A DNA stretch of 64,000 nucleotides from Arthrobacter sp. UNC362MFTsu5.1. GTDB lineage: Bacteria > Actinomycetota > Actinomycetes > Actinomycetales > Micrococcaceae. Both the position numbers and the translations under genes were made by a program. Under the pieces are notes generated by a model. The model saw only the letters and a program-made list of their open reading frames with translations, made no database searches and was not told the origin of the DNA. The stretch spans positions 31,515 through 95,514 of the forward strand of contig NZ_JMLE01000018.1 in NCBI RefSeq assembly GCF_000685965.1, read 5' to 3'. This document shows, one piece after another, positions 49,497 to 57,552 of the stretch. The first letter of the stretch is position 1, and each line of letters starts with the position of its first letter.

Positions 49497-50392
49497 GTAC
49501 TGCCGGCCCTTCACCCTCGGCGCAGCGCTGCTGTTTGTCAGTCCCCGCCTCAGACGAGCGAAAAGTCGCAAAGGCGCTTGGCCTTGACGTCGACGAGATC
49601 GTATTTGACCTCGAGGACGGTGTCGCGCCAGGCCGGAAGGCCGAGGCTCGTTCAATCCTCGTCAGTGCATTGTCATCCCAGGTCGGCAAAACGCAGCCTG
49701 TAGCGGTCCGGATAAACCAGACCGGCACACAGTGGTGTCTCGAGGACGTACTCGCCTGTGTAGCCGAACCACGCATCAGCTCAATAGTGGTTCCCAAGGT
49801 CGAGTCGAGTTCGGATGTTCACTTCATCGACCGTTTGCTTGACGGGGCGGAGGCCGGGGCGTCACGGCAGAAGCCACTCAAGGTCCAAGTGCTCATCGAG
49901 TCGGCACAAGGACTTGCCAACCTGCGGAAAATCGCAAAGGCATCGCGACGCATAACGTCGCTGATTCTTGGATATGCAGATCTTGCGGCCTCACTTGGCA
50001 CGCGAACTCCAGTTCAAGCCAATACATGGCTTCCTGCACAACACAAGTTGCTGACCATTGCTCGGGCAACAGGTCTGAATGCAATCGACGGCCCCTACCT
50101 CCTGGTCGATTCAGGACCCCAGTTCCTCGCACATCTACAGCACGCCGCAGCACTGGGATTCGATGGAACTTGGGTCATCCACCCAGGCCAGATTTCGACA
50201 GCCACGACTGAATACACTCCACCCCCAGCTGAGATCGCCCGAGCTCGTCGCATCCTCTCAGCAATGAACGAGGGACACAGCCGAGGCGTCGGCGCAGTAT
50301 CCCTGGACGGCCAAATGCTGGACGAAGCGTTGGCTGTCTCGGCCAGACGAGTGCTGGCACGTTCAGCTGCAACCACAGATGTTGGACTATGA
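49493..50392 (+). CDS. CoA-ester lyase (HpcH/HpaI/CitE family)
   Basis: A 299-residue CitE/malyl-CoA-lyase-type enzyme. Segments are RCCLSVPASDERKVAKALGLDVDEIVFDLEDGV, VAVRIN, IVVPKVESSSDVHF, KVQVLIESAQGLANL and ILGYADLAASLG. It would cleave a hydroxyacyl-CoA into acetyl-CoA and an oxo acid, acting after CoA activation by the family III transferase in the same operon. Overlaps of 4 bases on both sides show tight coupling. The exact acyl group is unknown; no hydratase gene is present nearby. Confidence 0.86.
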   Translation: MSTAGPSPSAQRCCLSVPASDERKVAKALGLDVDEIVFDLEDGVAPGRKAEARSILVSALSSQVGKTQPVAVRINQTGTQWCLEDVLACVAEPRISSIVVPKVESSSDVHFIDRLLDGAEAGASRQKPLKVQVLIESAQGLANLRKIAKASRRITSLILGYADLAASLGTRTPVQANTWLPAQHKLLTIARATGLNAIDGPYLLVDSGPQFLAHLQHAAALGFDGTWVIHPGQISTATTEYTPPPAEIARARRILSAMNEGHSRGVGAVSLDGQMLDEALAVSARRVLARSAATTDVGL

Positions 50393-50895
50393 GAGAAATC
50401 GGCGGCCAGCAGGCGCTTCTCGCGCTGGGGACTGACGTAGCGCAAATCGGATTCGTTGTGAAGGATTTGAATCGCACGCTGGAGACTCACCGCGCCATGG
50501 GCCCTTGGAGAATCTATACCCACGACGCCGCACGGGTTCCCGGCATGCACATCGGCGGCATCCCTGCCAGCTTCAAATTCCGGTTGGCAATCAATTCTGC
50601 CGTTCCCCAGATTGAGTTCATCGAGCCCGTGGACGGCCCCAATCCCTATCAGGAATGGCTCGATGAAAAAGGCGAAGGCATTCATCACTTGGGTTTCCAC
50701 ATCCCGGATGCTGCAGCCACCACTTCTGTGATGGAGGCACTCGGTGTTCGCGTTATTATGGGCGGCACGGGATACGGGCGCGACGGCTCCGGGGCATACT
50801 GCTATTACGACACGGTAGACCTCCTGGGGTACATCTCAGAGGCCATCGAGTTGCCGCGGAAGCGATGGGATCCGGACGCCGTAATTCTGCCCTAA
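50389..50895 (+). CDS. VOC-superfamily protein (glyoxalase_4/methylmalonyl-CoA epimerase-like)
   Basis: A 168-residue vicinal-oxygen-chelate protein with paired beta-alpha-beta units. Segments are VAQIGFVVKDLNRTLETHRAMGPWRIYT, IEFIEPVDGPNPYQEWLDEKGEGIHHLGFHI and the closing YYDTVDLLGYISEAIELP. Metal-binding His and Glu positions are visible in IHHLGF and SEAIEL. Its 4-base overlap with the CoA-ester lyase gene suggests an epimerase or lyase step on the CoA intermediate. A gap of about 410 bases follows with no gene. Confidence 0.84.
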   Translation: MREIGGQQALLALGTDVAQIGFVVKDLNRTLETHRAMGPWRIYTHDAARVPGMHIGGIPASFKFRLAINSAVPQIEFIEPVDGPNPYQEWLDEKGEGIHHLGFHIPDAAATTSVMEALGVRVIMGGTGYGRDGSGAYCYYDTVDLLGYISEAIELPRKRWDPDAVILP

Positions 50896-51184
50896 CGGCC
50901 TTTCCCGCGACCTGGAGCTGACCTCGGAGGGCCAGCCGAGGCCAGCTTCCTCGAGCAATTGCAAACTGGAACCAAGAGGGTGCGCCACGGAGACTGAACC
51001 GTCGCGCCGGCGGAGGAAACACGTTGCCCACGTGGCGCGATTTCATCGCCCAAATCTCGGTGCGACCTTCAAGGAAGACTCCTTGACTCCTCGCGCCCCT
51101 GAATGCGCAGCCCCGCCATGGCGATCCTCGGCGGCTGAATACCTGCAACACGCCAGGTTTGCTTATTCCGGTGTCGTCAGCATT

Positions 51185-51202
51185 AAATAATGCATGATGT
51201 TT
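51185..51202. promoter_or_regulatory. AAATAATGCAT operator upstream of the second GntR gene
   Basis: AAATAATGCATGATGTTT, nearly identical to the site at 47573-47590 (minus strand), 117 bases before the GntR start. It overlaps a possible -10 (TAAATA). A separate perfect palindrome GCATGATCATGC lies at 51223-51234. The rest of the gap 50896-51318 shows nothing recognisable. Confidence 0.6.
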
Positions 51203-51318
51203 CTTAAGCCGTTGCGGTTGCCGCATGATCATGCACCAAGTGGCCTTCTCGGTGCTCGGCGCGCGAGCTGCCCGCAGACTTCCAGCAAGAGTAGGGTTCT
51301 CGCCTAGTGTGTGCTGTC

Positions 51319-51987
51319 ATGGACCCGCGCGCACCTACCAAACGTGACGCAATCGTCGAGACGTTGCGTCGAGAGATCCTTTCGGGACAGCGGCCGCGCG
51401 GCAGCCGGCTCCTGCAGGATCGCCTCGCCGATGACTTCGGCGCCAGCATCACTCCCGTCCGCGAAGCGCTCCGGCAGTTGGAATCCGAGGGCCTCCTGGT
51501 CGGCGAACCCAAGCGAGGAATGAGGGTAGCCAGCGTCAGCTTCGATGAGGTGGCGGCCACCTACATCATGCGTCGGCTGGTGGAGACCTATGCGATGCGC
51601 CGCGCTATGTTCAACCTCTCGCGCAGGGACCTTTCCGAGGCGGAGCATCTTGCCGAGCAGGCCGCAGCCGCCACCGATCCCCAGATGGCCCGAGACCTCA
51701 ATCGAGCCTTTCACTTCTTCTTCTACGAGCGTTGCGGCCTCCCCGCCCTTACCAGCCGAATTGACGCAATGTGGCGGGCCTTTCCCTGGGACCTCACACT
51801 AACCTCAAAAGACCGCGCCGAGGCCAGCTTCCTCGAGCATCGCGAGCTAATCCGGGCGTTGCACCAAGGCGACGAGGAAGCCGTCGCGCGAGCGACAGAG
51901 GAACACATCGCCCACGGATTCCAGTCCATAGCCCACCATCTCGACGGCCCGACCAAGGGAGACCCCTTCGACTTCTCGCTCCCCTGA
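51319..51987 (+). CDS. GntR-family transcriptional regulator (FCD type)
   Basis: A 222-residue FadR-subfamily regulator closely similar in layout to the one at 48792: winged HTH (AIVETLRREILSG, DRLADDFGASITPVREALRQLESEG), then an FCD domain with LNRAFHFFFYERCGLP, EHRELIRALHQGDEEAV and ATEEHIAHGF. The ATG at 51319 is used; an in-frame GTG at 51307 would add four residues. The AAATAATGCAT operator upstream suggests autoregulation and control of the shared motif regulon (inference). Confidence 0.87.
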   Translation: MDPRAPTKRDAIVETLRREILSGQRPRGSRLLQDRLADDFGASITPVREALRQLESEGLLVGEPKRGMRVASVSFDEVAATYIMRRLVETYAMRRAMFNLSRRDLSEAEHLAEQAAAATDPQMARDLNRAFHFFFYERCGLPALTSRIDAMWRAFPWDLTLTSKDRAEASFLEHRELIRALHQGDEEAVARATEEHIAHGFQSIAHHLDGPTKGDPFDFSLP

Positions 51988-52103
51988 GAATCTAACCTTC
52001 CTGTTCCTCCGCTATGGGCCCTAGAAACGGTTGCCAAACGCTGCTGCGGACAATCCAACATCCGCTCCTGCTCCAATAGGAATTTCGGCCGACAAGTGGG
52101 ACT

Positions 52104-52128
52104 CAGCTACACCCCAATCTGACGTCAG
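52104..52128. repeat. Dispersed repeat, copy E (left end only)
   Basis: CAGCTACACCCCAATCTGACGTC, the conserved left terminus of copies A-D, without the rest of the element. It lies about 110 bases left of the HerA-SIR2 mobile cassette. The gap 51988-52239 holds nothing else recognised. Confidence 0.5.
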
Positions 52129-52239
52129 CCAGAGCCGGAAAGGACGTCAGAGTAGGGTCCAAAGGAGCTTACTGCACGCCCTTGGCGCGTGGTTCTTAGA
52201 TCTCAACCTGACGAAGTCCAGGCGCAGTAGGTTAGGTCC

Positions 52240-52286
52240 TGTCATTGCAGAAGTCGTCTGCATGGAATGTCAGAAGTCCTCTGCAC
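52240..52286 (-). repeat. Left end with two subterminal motif copies
   Basis: Reading on the minus strand, GTGCAGAGGACTTCTGACATT (from 52286) and ATGCAGACGACTTCTGCAATG (from 52263) are two copies of the motif found three times at the right end, in inverted orientation. A degenerate third piece, CCGTCATAATG, occurs at about 52305-52315. Confidence 0.65.
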
Positions 52287-52371
52287 CCTCTCCAGGGGAT
52301 CACCCCGTCATAATGTCCATGCAGAGGGGCAGGGGGTCCTGTCAGTCCCGGGCGTAACCGTGCGGCATTCT

Positions 52372-54450
52372 TTAAGGCCTCTGCCAGTCCTCGGCGACTT
52401 GCTGCCAGGTCGTATTTGGGACCGTCTGCCTTATCCAAGAGTTCCAGAATTCAGGATCGGACGAACGTGGACGATGGCCTTCGGCCAGTTCCCGCATTTC
52501 CACCAGAACCGGCAACTCGGTAGCCCACCCCAGAAGAATCGCCTGCCGTGACGGCAGGCTCGGTAGCTCCTGAAATATGCCCCCCAGGCTATCGGGGACC
52601 ATCCGCTGGACTAGATCTTGATCGCGGTCATTTACCAAGCGATGCAACAGAAACGTGTTGCATTGCGCCAGCACCGTGGTCGAGAGTTCGGAAGGTCGTT
52701 GAGAAGAAACAACAAGGCCAAGCCCGAACTTGCGACCTTCGCGGGCAATCTTCTCAAAAGTTGCCCGGCACAGAGCGGCGGCAGAAAGTTCTCCGGAGTC
52801 CTCGGATGTGGGTCTACGGATGAAGTTATGGGCCTCTTCGAGGACCATGGCGACTGGTAGCGTGTCCTGATCGAGCCGTCGAAGACGCTGCAAGGCCTCG
52901 AATGTGAGGCGGGCAAATGCTGCGATGCTGAGCGTCAATACGTCGGATGGCACCAACGACAAATCGATGATCGTGATTTGTCCTTTGGGCGAGTTCACGA
53001 GGCCAATGTGTTCTTCAAGCCACTTGGCCAGATCCCTGTCACCGTCTGGAGCGATGATGGGTTTGAGTCGGCGGTCTCCCACGATCTCGTGGATTCGAAG
53101 TGTCAGGCCGGACATATACTTCGCGTTGTCTGCCATGTCGGTAGTAGTCAGCAATGCGTTGAGCTGGCCGGGCATATCCTCCAGCCGGAACGGGACCGGA
53201 GAGTCGATGTTGATGTCGTACTGGACCGGGTCGGATTCCAGGTCTGAGACGATGGCGTCAATTCTCGGCACGAATTCGGTGAGCGACTGCACGGAGAACG
53301 CCGAGTAGTAGGTGCGGCCGCTGCTTACGGATTCGTGTGATTGATGTAGCGTCCTAGCGGCCTGGACTATTGGAAGGATTCTTCCGTCCTCCGCTTGATG
53401 AGGCTGCAGGTCCTCAGCCATTGCCTTAAGAAGCTGGCCGCAGTTCTGTTTTCCAGGGAAATCCGCGACCCCGGCCGGACCGTTTTCAATCATTGTCCAC
53501 AGGAGCTGCCGATAGGCTCGGAGCTTTGAGAACAGAGAGCGGTGGGACGAATTGGCGGCCGCTGCCCCGGACCTCAGATGTCTTAGAACCTGGTGGAGCG
53601 CCGGCCGTTGAGTGGCTGATGCGGCACCGGTGAACGTTGCCCATTCTTTGGAGTTCCACATCCAGCTTGGCAGATTGAAATGGCTGGCGGTTGCGCCTGC
53701 CTGGGCACCGGTGCCGTCGCCAGGTCCAAGATTGTCTGGCGATACTTGAAACAATCGAACATGATCGTTGTCTTTAAAGGCCGGGGCGTATTCGCCGTTC
53801 GGGTCTAGGACGATGAAGTGAGTGTTCGGTGATTCACCGTCGTTCATGGATGATCTGGCTGCTTCATGTGACCATCGGATGAGTCCGGCGACAGAACACG
53901 ACTTTCCGCTGCCTGTGTTGCCGAGGACAGCCAGGTGTCGACCAAATAGGCGATCGGGATCGACCAACACCTTCGTCGAGTCTGCTAACGGCGCTGTGCC
54001 AATGTGAACTCTGCCATGACCGGCCGTTCCAACCACCGCTCGAAGCTCGGCGCTGGTCGGTAGTGCGACCTCGCAGCCAACAGGCGGGAATGCAGAAACC
54101 CCGCGGTTGAGTCGCAAAATATCTCCCCCGGAGGTGAACTGGAGCGTCCCGATAGGGCTGGCTGTAAGCCTGCGAACGGGATAGGGGAGATCGATGATGC
54201 TCTGATCTGGGTTTCGACGCAGGGGCACGGTGGCAGGGTCCATCCAAATAGCCGTGACCGTTGCGACCAGCATTCCCGATCCAATAGGGATGACTACATA
54301 GCCGTTAATCCTCGGAAAGCGCTGAATGCTCGGCCCGAATGCCGTCGCCTGCGGCGCCTCGGTCTCGAGGAGTACTTTGATCTCGCTGGCACGAACTGAT
54401 TCCACTCGGCCGATGACACGGGCCGCAGCTTCAGAGACGGGCGTGTTCAT
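52372..54450 (-). CDS. HerA-type ATPase (DUF87) of a HerA-SIR2 defence pair
   Basis: A 692-residue FtsK/HerA-superfamily ATPase. After an N-terminal HAS-barrel-like beta region come Walker A GNTGSGKS at 177-184, Walker B VAMVLEEAHNF at 533-543, and the sensor/arginine segment REGRKFGLGLVVSSQRPSEL at about 571-590. HerA proteins form hexameric rings; with SIR2-type NADases they make known anti-phage complexes that deplete NAD on infection. The ATG overlaps the SIR2 stop by 4 bases (SIR2 first, HerA second). The pair fills a mobile-element-like cassette. Confidence 0.87.
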   Translation of the reverse strand: MNTPVSEAAARVIGRVESVRASEIKVLLETEAPQATAFGPSIQRFPRINGYVVIPIGSGMLVATVTAIWMDPATVPLRRNPDQSIIDLPYPVRRLTASPIGTLQFTSGGDILRLNRGVSAFPPVGCEVALPTSAELRAVVGTAGHGRVHIGTAPLADSTKVLVDPDRLFGRHLAVLGNTGSGKSCSVAGLIRWSHEAARSSMNDGESPNTHFIVLDPNGEYAPAFKDNDHVRLFQVSPDNLGPGDGTGAQAGATASHFNLPSWMWNSKEWATFTGAASATQRPALHQVLRHLRSGAAAANSSHRSLFSKLRAYRQLLWTMIENGPAGVADFPGKQNCGQLLKAMAEDLQPHQAEDGRILPIVQAARTLHQSHESVSSGRTYYSAFSVQSLTEFVPRIDAIVSDLESDPVQYDINIDSPVPFRLEDMPGQLNALLTTTDMADNAKYMSGLTLRIHEIVGDRRLKPIIAPDGDRDLAKWLEEHIGLVNSPKGQITIIDLSLVPSDVLTLSIAAFARLTFEALQRLRRLDQDTLPVAMVLEEAHNFIRRPTSEDSGELSAAALCRATFEKIAREGRKFGLGLVVSSQRPSELSTTVLAQCNTFLLHRLVNDRDQDLVQRMVPDSLGGIFQELPSLPSRQAILLGWATELPVLVEMRELAEGHRPRSSDPEFWNSWIRQTVPNTTWQQVAEDWQRP

Positions 54451-55706
54451 GAGTCTCCGCTGGCATCTCGTGAAGAATCAGCGAAAGAAGGTTTTGCCGC
54501 ATCTACGGTGGAACGATAGTTCCCTTGCCTGCGTACTAGCGGTTCTGATGAAAGTCTCGGAAGCCAGCTTCCGATGGCATCAATCGTTGCGTATTGCGGT
54601 CCTACGAACGCTGAAATTTGCGGATTGGTGCTGAACTCCCCGAGACAACTGTCGATGGATTGAGATGCGTCAAAACTGCAGACAACCACGTGTGTCGAGG
54701 GAATGGTCAACATGTCCTGGATGATGCGGTTGACATGTGAATCACCGAAGCCATATCCGAACGTAAATAGCACCGAGTGCGGCCGACATACAGCCGAGGC
54801 GAAATCTCGAAAGAGCTCGGCGTACGGGTACAGCTGAGTTTCGATGTCCTTGGTGCTTCGCGGATAAATCAGGACGTTCTGCGACCATGGGCTTGGAGAG
54901 GTGCCAAGCTTCGCCCCGAATGGGACCATCGTTTTATGGACTCCCTGGGACTCGGACCATTTCCAATCTAATGAGCCGTGGAGTTTGCCCAAATGCAGCA
55001 CGCCTTCGAGATAACGTGGTTCACCGCGGGCGCCTGGCGGGTTGTAGTGCATGTCGACGTCGAGCCGGGAAGCGCGGAACTTGGGCTCAAGTCCACCCAC
55101 AAACCGGTCAAGCGGCCGCAGGCCTAGTTGATCACATAGATGTTCAAGGAGCCTGTCGTAATTCGTGGTGAACAGGTTAAGACGCTCGCGGCCGCCGGGG
55201 CGCGCCGCGAAAGCGAGGAGAAACCGGGCAGCTGAATTGAGCGCCGTTTGATACTTCTCCGTACCGACTGCACCACGGAGGGCACGCTCGAAATCTAGGA
55301 CTGATCTCAAGAGCAGCTCAAACTGTGCTTCGACACTGGCCTTCAGGACGCTGGTCTCGTTTTGGTCCGGTTGGATGATGGCGAGTCCGTCAAGGACCGT
55401 CTGGGCGCTGCGCAGCTTGTCTTCAATGTTTGGCTTGTCGCCGCGACCCATGCGGGCAGACGTCGCAGCCGCGTCCTCAAGTACTTGTTGGGTGAAATTT
55501 CCGAACTCAGAATCTCCAACCATGGACGGTGCTTCAAGCCCCGCATTGAATGCCACCCCTGTGGTTAGGCCATTGCCCGTTAATAGCGACAGATGCTCGC
55601 CGTCAAGCAACGCTGCCAGCCAAGATTTGATTCGTTCCGAACTTTGATCACTTGAAGGTTCGTCGACGACTTCCCCTCCGAGCCATACCCCCATGCCGTT
55701 TCCCAT
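54447..55706 (-). CDS. SIR2-domain protein (NADase) of a HerA-SIR2 defence pair
   Basis: A 419-residue SIR2-family protein. NAD-fold motifs are LLTGNGLTTG at 41-50 (in place of GAGxS), FTTNYDRLLEHL with Asn182 and Asp184, LHGSLDWKW with His243, and FTFGYGFGDSHVNRII at about 315-330. The Asn/His pair is that of NAD-hydrolysing defence sirtuins. It is expected to degrade NAD when triggered in the HerA complex, stopping phage growth. In-frame ATGs at 55706 and 55694 are both plausible starts. It is the first gene of the two-gene cassette. Confidence 0.85.
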   Translation of the reverse strand: MGNGMGVWLGGEVVDEPSSDQSSERIKSWLAALLDGEHLSLLTGNGLTTGVAFNAGLEAPSMVGDSEFGNFTQQVLEDAAATSARMGRGDKPNIEDKLRSAQTVLDGLAIIQPDQNETSVLKASVEAQFELLLRSVLDFERALRGAVGTEKYQTALNSAARFLLAFAARPGGRERLNLFTTNYDRLLEHLCDQLGLRPLDRFVGGLEPKFRASRLDVDMHYNPPGARGEPRYLEGVLHLGKLHGSLDWKWSESQGVHKTMVPFGAKLGTSPSPWSQNVLIYPRSTKDIETQLYPYAELFRDFASAVCRPHSVLFTFGYGFGDSHVNRIIQDMLTIPSTHVVVCSFDASQSIDSCLGEFSTNPQISAFVGPQYATIDAIGSWLPRLSSEPLVRRQGNYRSTVDAAKPSFADSSRDASGDS

Positions 55707-55838
55707 TCGGCCAGACTAACGGATTGGACCGACACGACTTGACCCGGTGCTCAGACGCCTCACGCCGCAGCCGCCGGCCGCAGGAACGCCTGCCTGATGG
55801 TCGCGAACGCCTATAGTCCGTAACGCCGGCAGCGGTTC

Positions 55839-55925
55839 GTGCAGGCGACTTCAGTCAAAATGACGGTTGGTGCACGCCACTTCGAACAAAAAGATGGTTT
55901 GTGCAGACGACTTCTGAAAATCACT
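55839..55925 (+). repeat. Right end with three 31-bp spaced motif copies
   Basis: Three copies start at 55839 (GTGCAGGCGACTTCAGTCAA), 55870 (GTGCACGCCACTTCGAACAA) and 55901 (GTGCAGACGACTTCTGAAAA), exactly 31 bases apart. The outermost matches the left end best. Such evenly phased sites are typical transposase-binding arrays. Confidence 0.7.
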
Positions 55926-55999
55926 GGTCCGCCGTTTCCAGCCCTTGCGTGCCATTTTCGCAGTGCCGCGAAGGCAACTCGTGTACGTGTATCGAAGGA

Positions 56000-56887
56000 C
56001 TAGGACTGTTCATAAACCTGCGACAGCTCGTACATTCGGCACCATATCGTGCTGGTTTTGTCTAGAGTTTCCTCAAGTACCTGCTGAAGCTCAGGAGCTA
56101 GGTATCCGAATGCTTCGTCCATAGCGTCAGCGGTCTCAAGGACAGGGACCATGGAGAAATTTGTCTGATATTCGCGGTCCCAGACCACACCTGCAGCATC
56201 ACCGCTTAGGAACTGTTCGTGGAAGCGTTCGAGCATGCTCTCAATCTCGTCTTCCCACCCCTGGGTAAATCCTCCGGACCACCGAATGCTGGAGTCTTCA
56301 CGAGACACCCAAGGCACACCGAGCGAAACCTCTTCAAGAAAGGCTGGCGCCCCATCACTGTCCGCGACGATCATGGCGACATCAGCAAGGTCAAACTCCA
56401 GATTGCCAAGCACCCGCCACTCGCGCTCCCAGCGCCAATCGTTTGGATTCCTGCCCTGGAGACTTCCGACGCGGTCGACAAAAGGTGTTAGCTTCCAAAT
56501 CGGCGAATGTTTGTTGTCGCGGGCTTCCGCCATTGCAGTAGCGAGAGCATCCCACTGAGGGGATGGATCGCTTACGTACCAAACAGGTTGGGCATTGAAC
56601 TTCGCGCGGAGGCGTTCCTTGTCGAAGACAATCCCCCAAGGACGCTTAGAGGTCATGCGGGATAGCTCTTGAAGCGGGATCTCCGTTAGACATACGGACC
56701 GGTGCCTATTGCGCACCTCGCTGTAATTCCGCCCAGCTCCGTAGGGCACCCGCGCCTCGATAATGCAGGTCTTGAGAATCGAGACTAGGTCTTCTTCAGA
56801 ACGAGTGAGGTGAACCAGCCAGCGCGATAGATCAGATGCGTTGCCGTGCTGCGTCGTACCCTGCCAGCCAGGCTTCACTTCGCTCAT
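56000..56887 (-). CDS. AbiGi/DUF2971-like protein, probable defence gene
   Basis: A 295-residue soluble protein. The N-terminal half carries LSRWLVHLTRSEEDLVSILKTCIIEARVPYG, RHRSVCLTEIPLQELSRM, PWGIVFDKERL and PVWYV, the pattern of AbiGi-like and DUF2971 proteins implicated in abortive infection. WRWEREWRVLGNLEF follows, conserved in the same group. The C-terminal 100 residues are acidic and helical. It lies just outside the HerA-SIR2 cassette, in the same direction, with its own start. Assignment to AbiGi is from motif resemblance only; the biochemical activity is unknown. Confidence 0.6.
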   Translation of the reverse strand: MSEVKPGWQGTTQHGNASDLSRWLVHLTRSEEDLVSILKTCIIEARVPYGAGRNYSEVRNRHRSVCLTEIPLQELSRMTSKRPWGIVFDKERLRAKFNAQPVWYVSDPSPQWDALATAMAEARDNKHSPIWKLTPFVDRVGSLQGRNPNDWRWEREWRVLGNLEFDLADVAMIVADSDGAPAFLEEVSLGVPWVSREDSSIRWSGGFTQGWEDEIESMLERFHEQFLSGDAAGVVWDREYQTNFSMVPVLETADAMDEAFGYLAPELQQVLEETLDKTSTIWCRMYELSQVYEQS

Positions 56888-57552
56888 TATTCGGTCCCGA
56901 GAGTGAGGTAGGGCGGGTCAGCAACAAGGTTTCGCATAGCAGAATCTTAGGTTGTAGGCGGGCCTTTCCCGTGCCGGTCCTGGTCCTTTCCCACTAGTAC
57001 GAGCAGTAGACGGGAGCCGGCAACACAGACTCTGCTGGCGATTCGGGTATGAAGTTCTTTTAGTCAATCCAAGAAAGGCATTGCCGCTACCCAGAGAAAA
57101 GCACGACGTTCCCCTGCGTGGTCAGCTGTGGTTGGTTGCGCTCGACAGGCAGTCACGTCTGGGTAGGGGATCTTCCTAAGAGGACTTAAAACTCTCGTTT
57201 CAGCCCGAGCAGTCAGGGGACGCTATGTCCGTCAGCGGATGCTGGCAGGAGTGCAGGATCGCGTTGTAGGTATGCGGCTATTGCGCCACAGCCTGTTTGC
57301 ACAATTGCGGGTGTTTGGGGTGAAGACAGGGCCCGCTGCCCACAGCCGGGGACAATCCTTGGGGGTTATCCACCGCTACTGCTGCCGAGGGAGCTACCCC
57401 AACGGCTCCCAATTTCCAGCCGTGGATAACCCGGGTTGACCCCAGCCATGGACAGCTAGAAGTCGGCTCAGCTCCGGCCATGTGGTCCGGGGCAGCAAAG
57501 GCTTAAGGCGTGTCCCTCGTTCTTCTCATCCGATCGTGACCATCCGGCGGTG
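56888..57552. other. Gene-free stretch with a DnaA-box-like inverted repeat
   Basis: About 660 bases between the AbiGi-like and DUF4913 genes. It contains GGGTTATCCAC at 57363-57373 and its exact reverse complement GTGGATAACCC at 57422-57432, 48 bases apart. TTATCCAC matches 8 of 9 bases of a DnaA box on each side. No iteron series, AT-rich region or rep gene was seen, so an origin is only a possibility. No convincing gene is present. Confidence 0.4.

Larger units (their letters stand above)
52240..55925. mobile_element. HerA-SIR2 cassette in IS21-like ends, no transposase
   Basis: A 3,686-base segment with imperfect inverted ends: the left begins TGTCATTGCAGAAGTCGTCTG and the right ends with CAGACGACTTCTGAAAATCACT. 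The core CAGAAGTCGTCTGCA is identical in both. Immediately outside each end is GGTCC (52235-52239 and 55926-55930), in direct orientation, as expected for a 5-base target duplication. Both ends carry extra subterminal copies of the same motif. The only genes inside are HerA and SIR2; no istA/istB or other transposase is present. Repeated terminal motifs and 4-8 base duplications are known for the IS21 family; the assignment is by analogy. Confidence 0.65.

Noticed and set aside
55839..55925. Possible CRISPR-like repeat array
   Set aside because: The three units adjoin with no unique spacers, the repeats are imperfect, no cas gene is present, and an inverted pair at the other end of the cassette explains them as transposon-end motifs.
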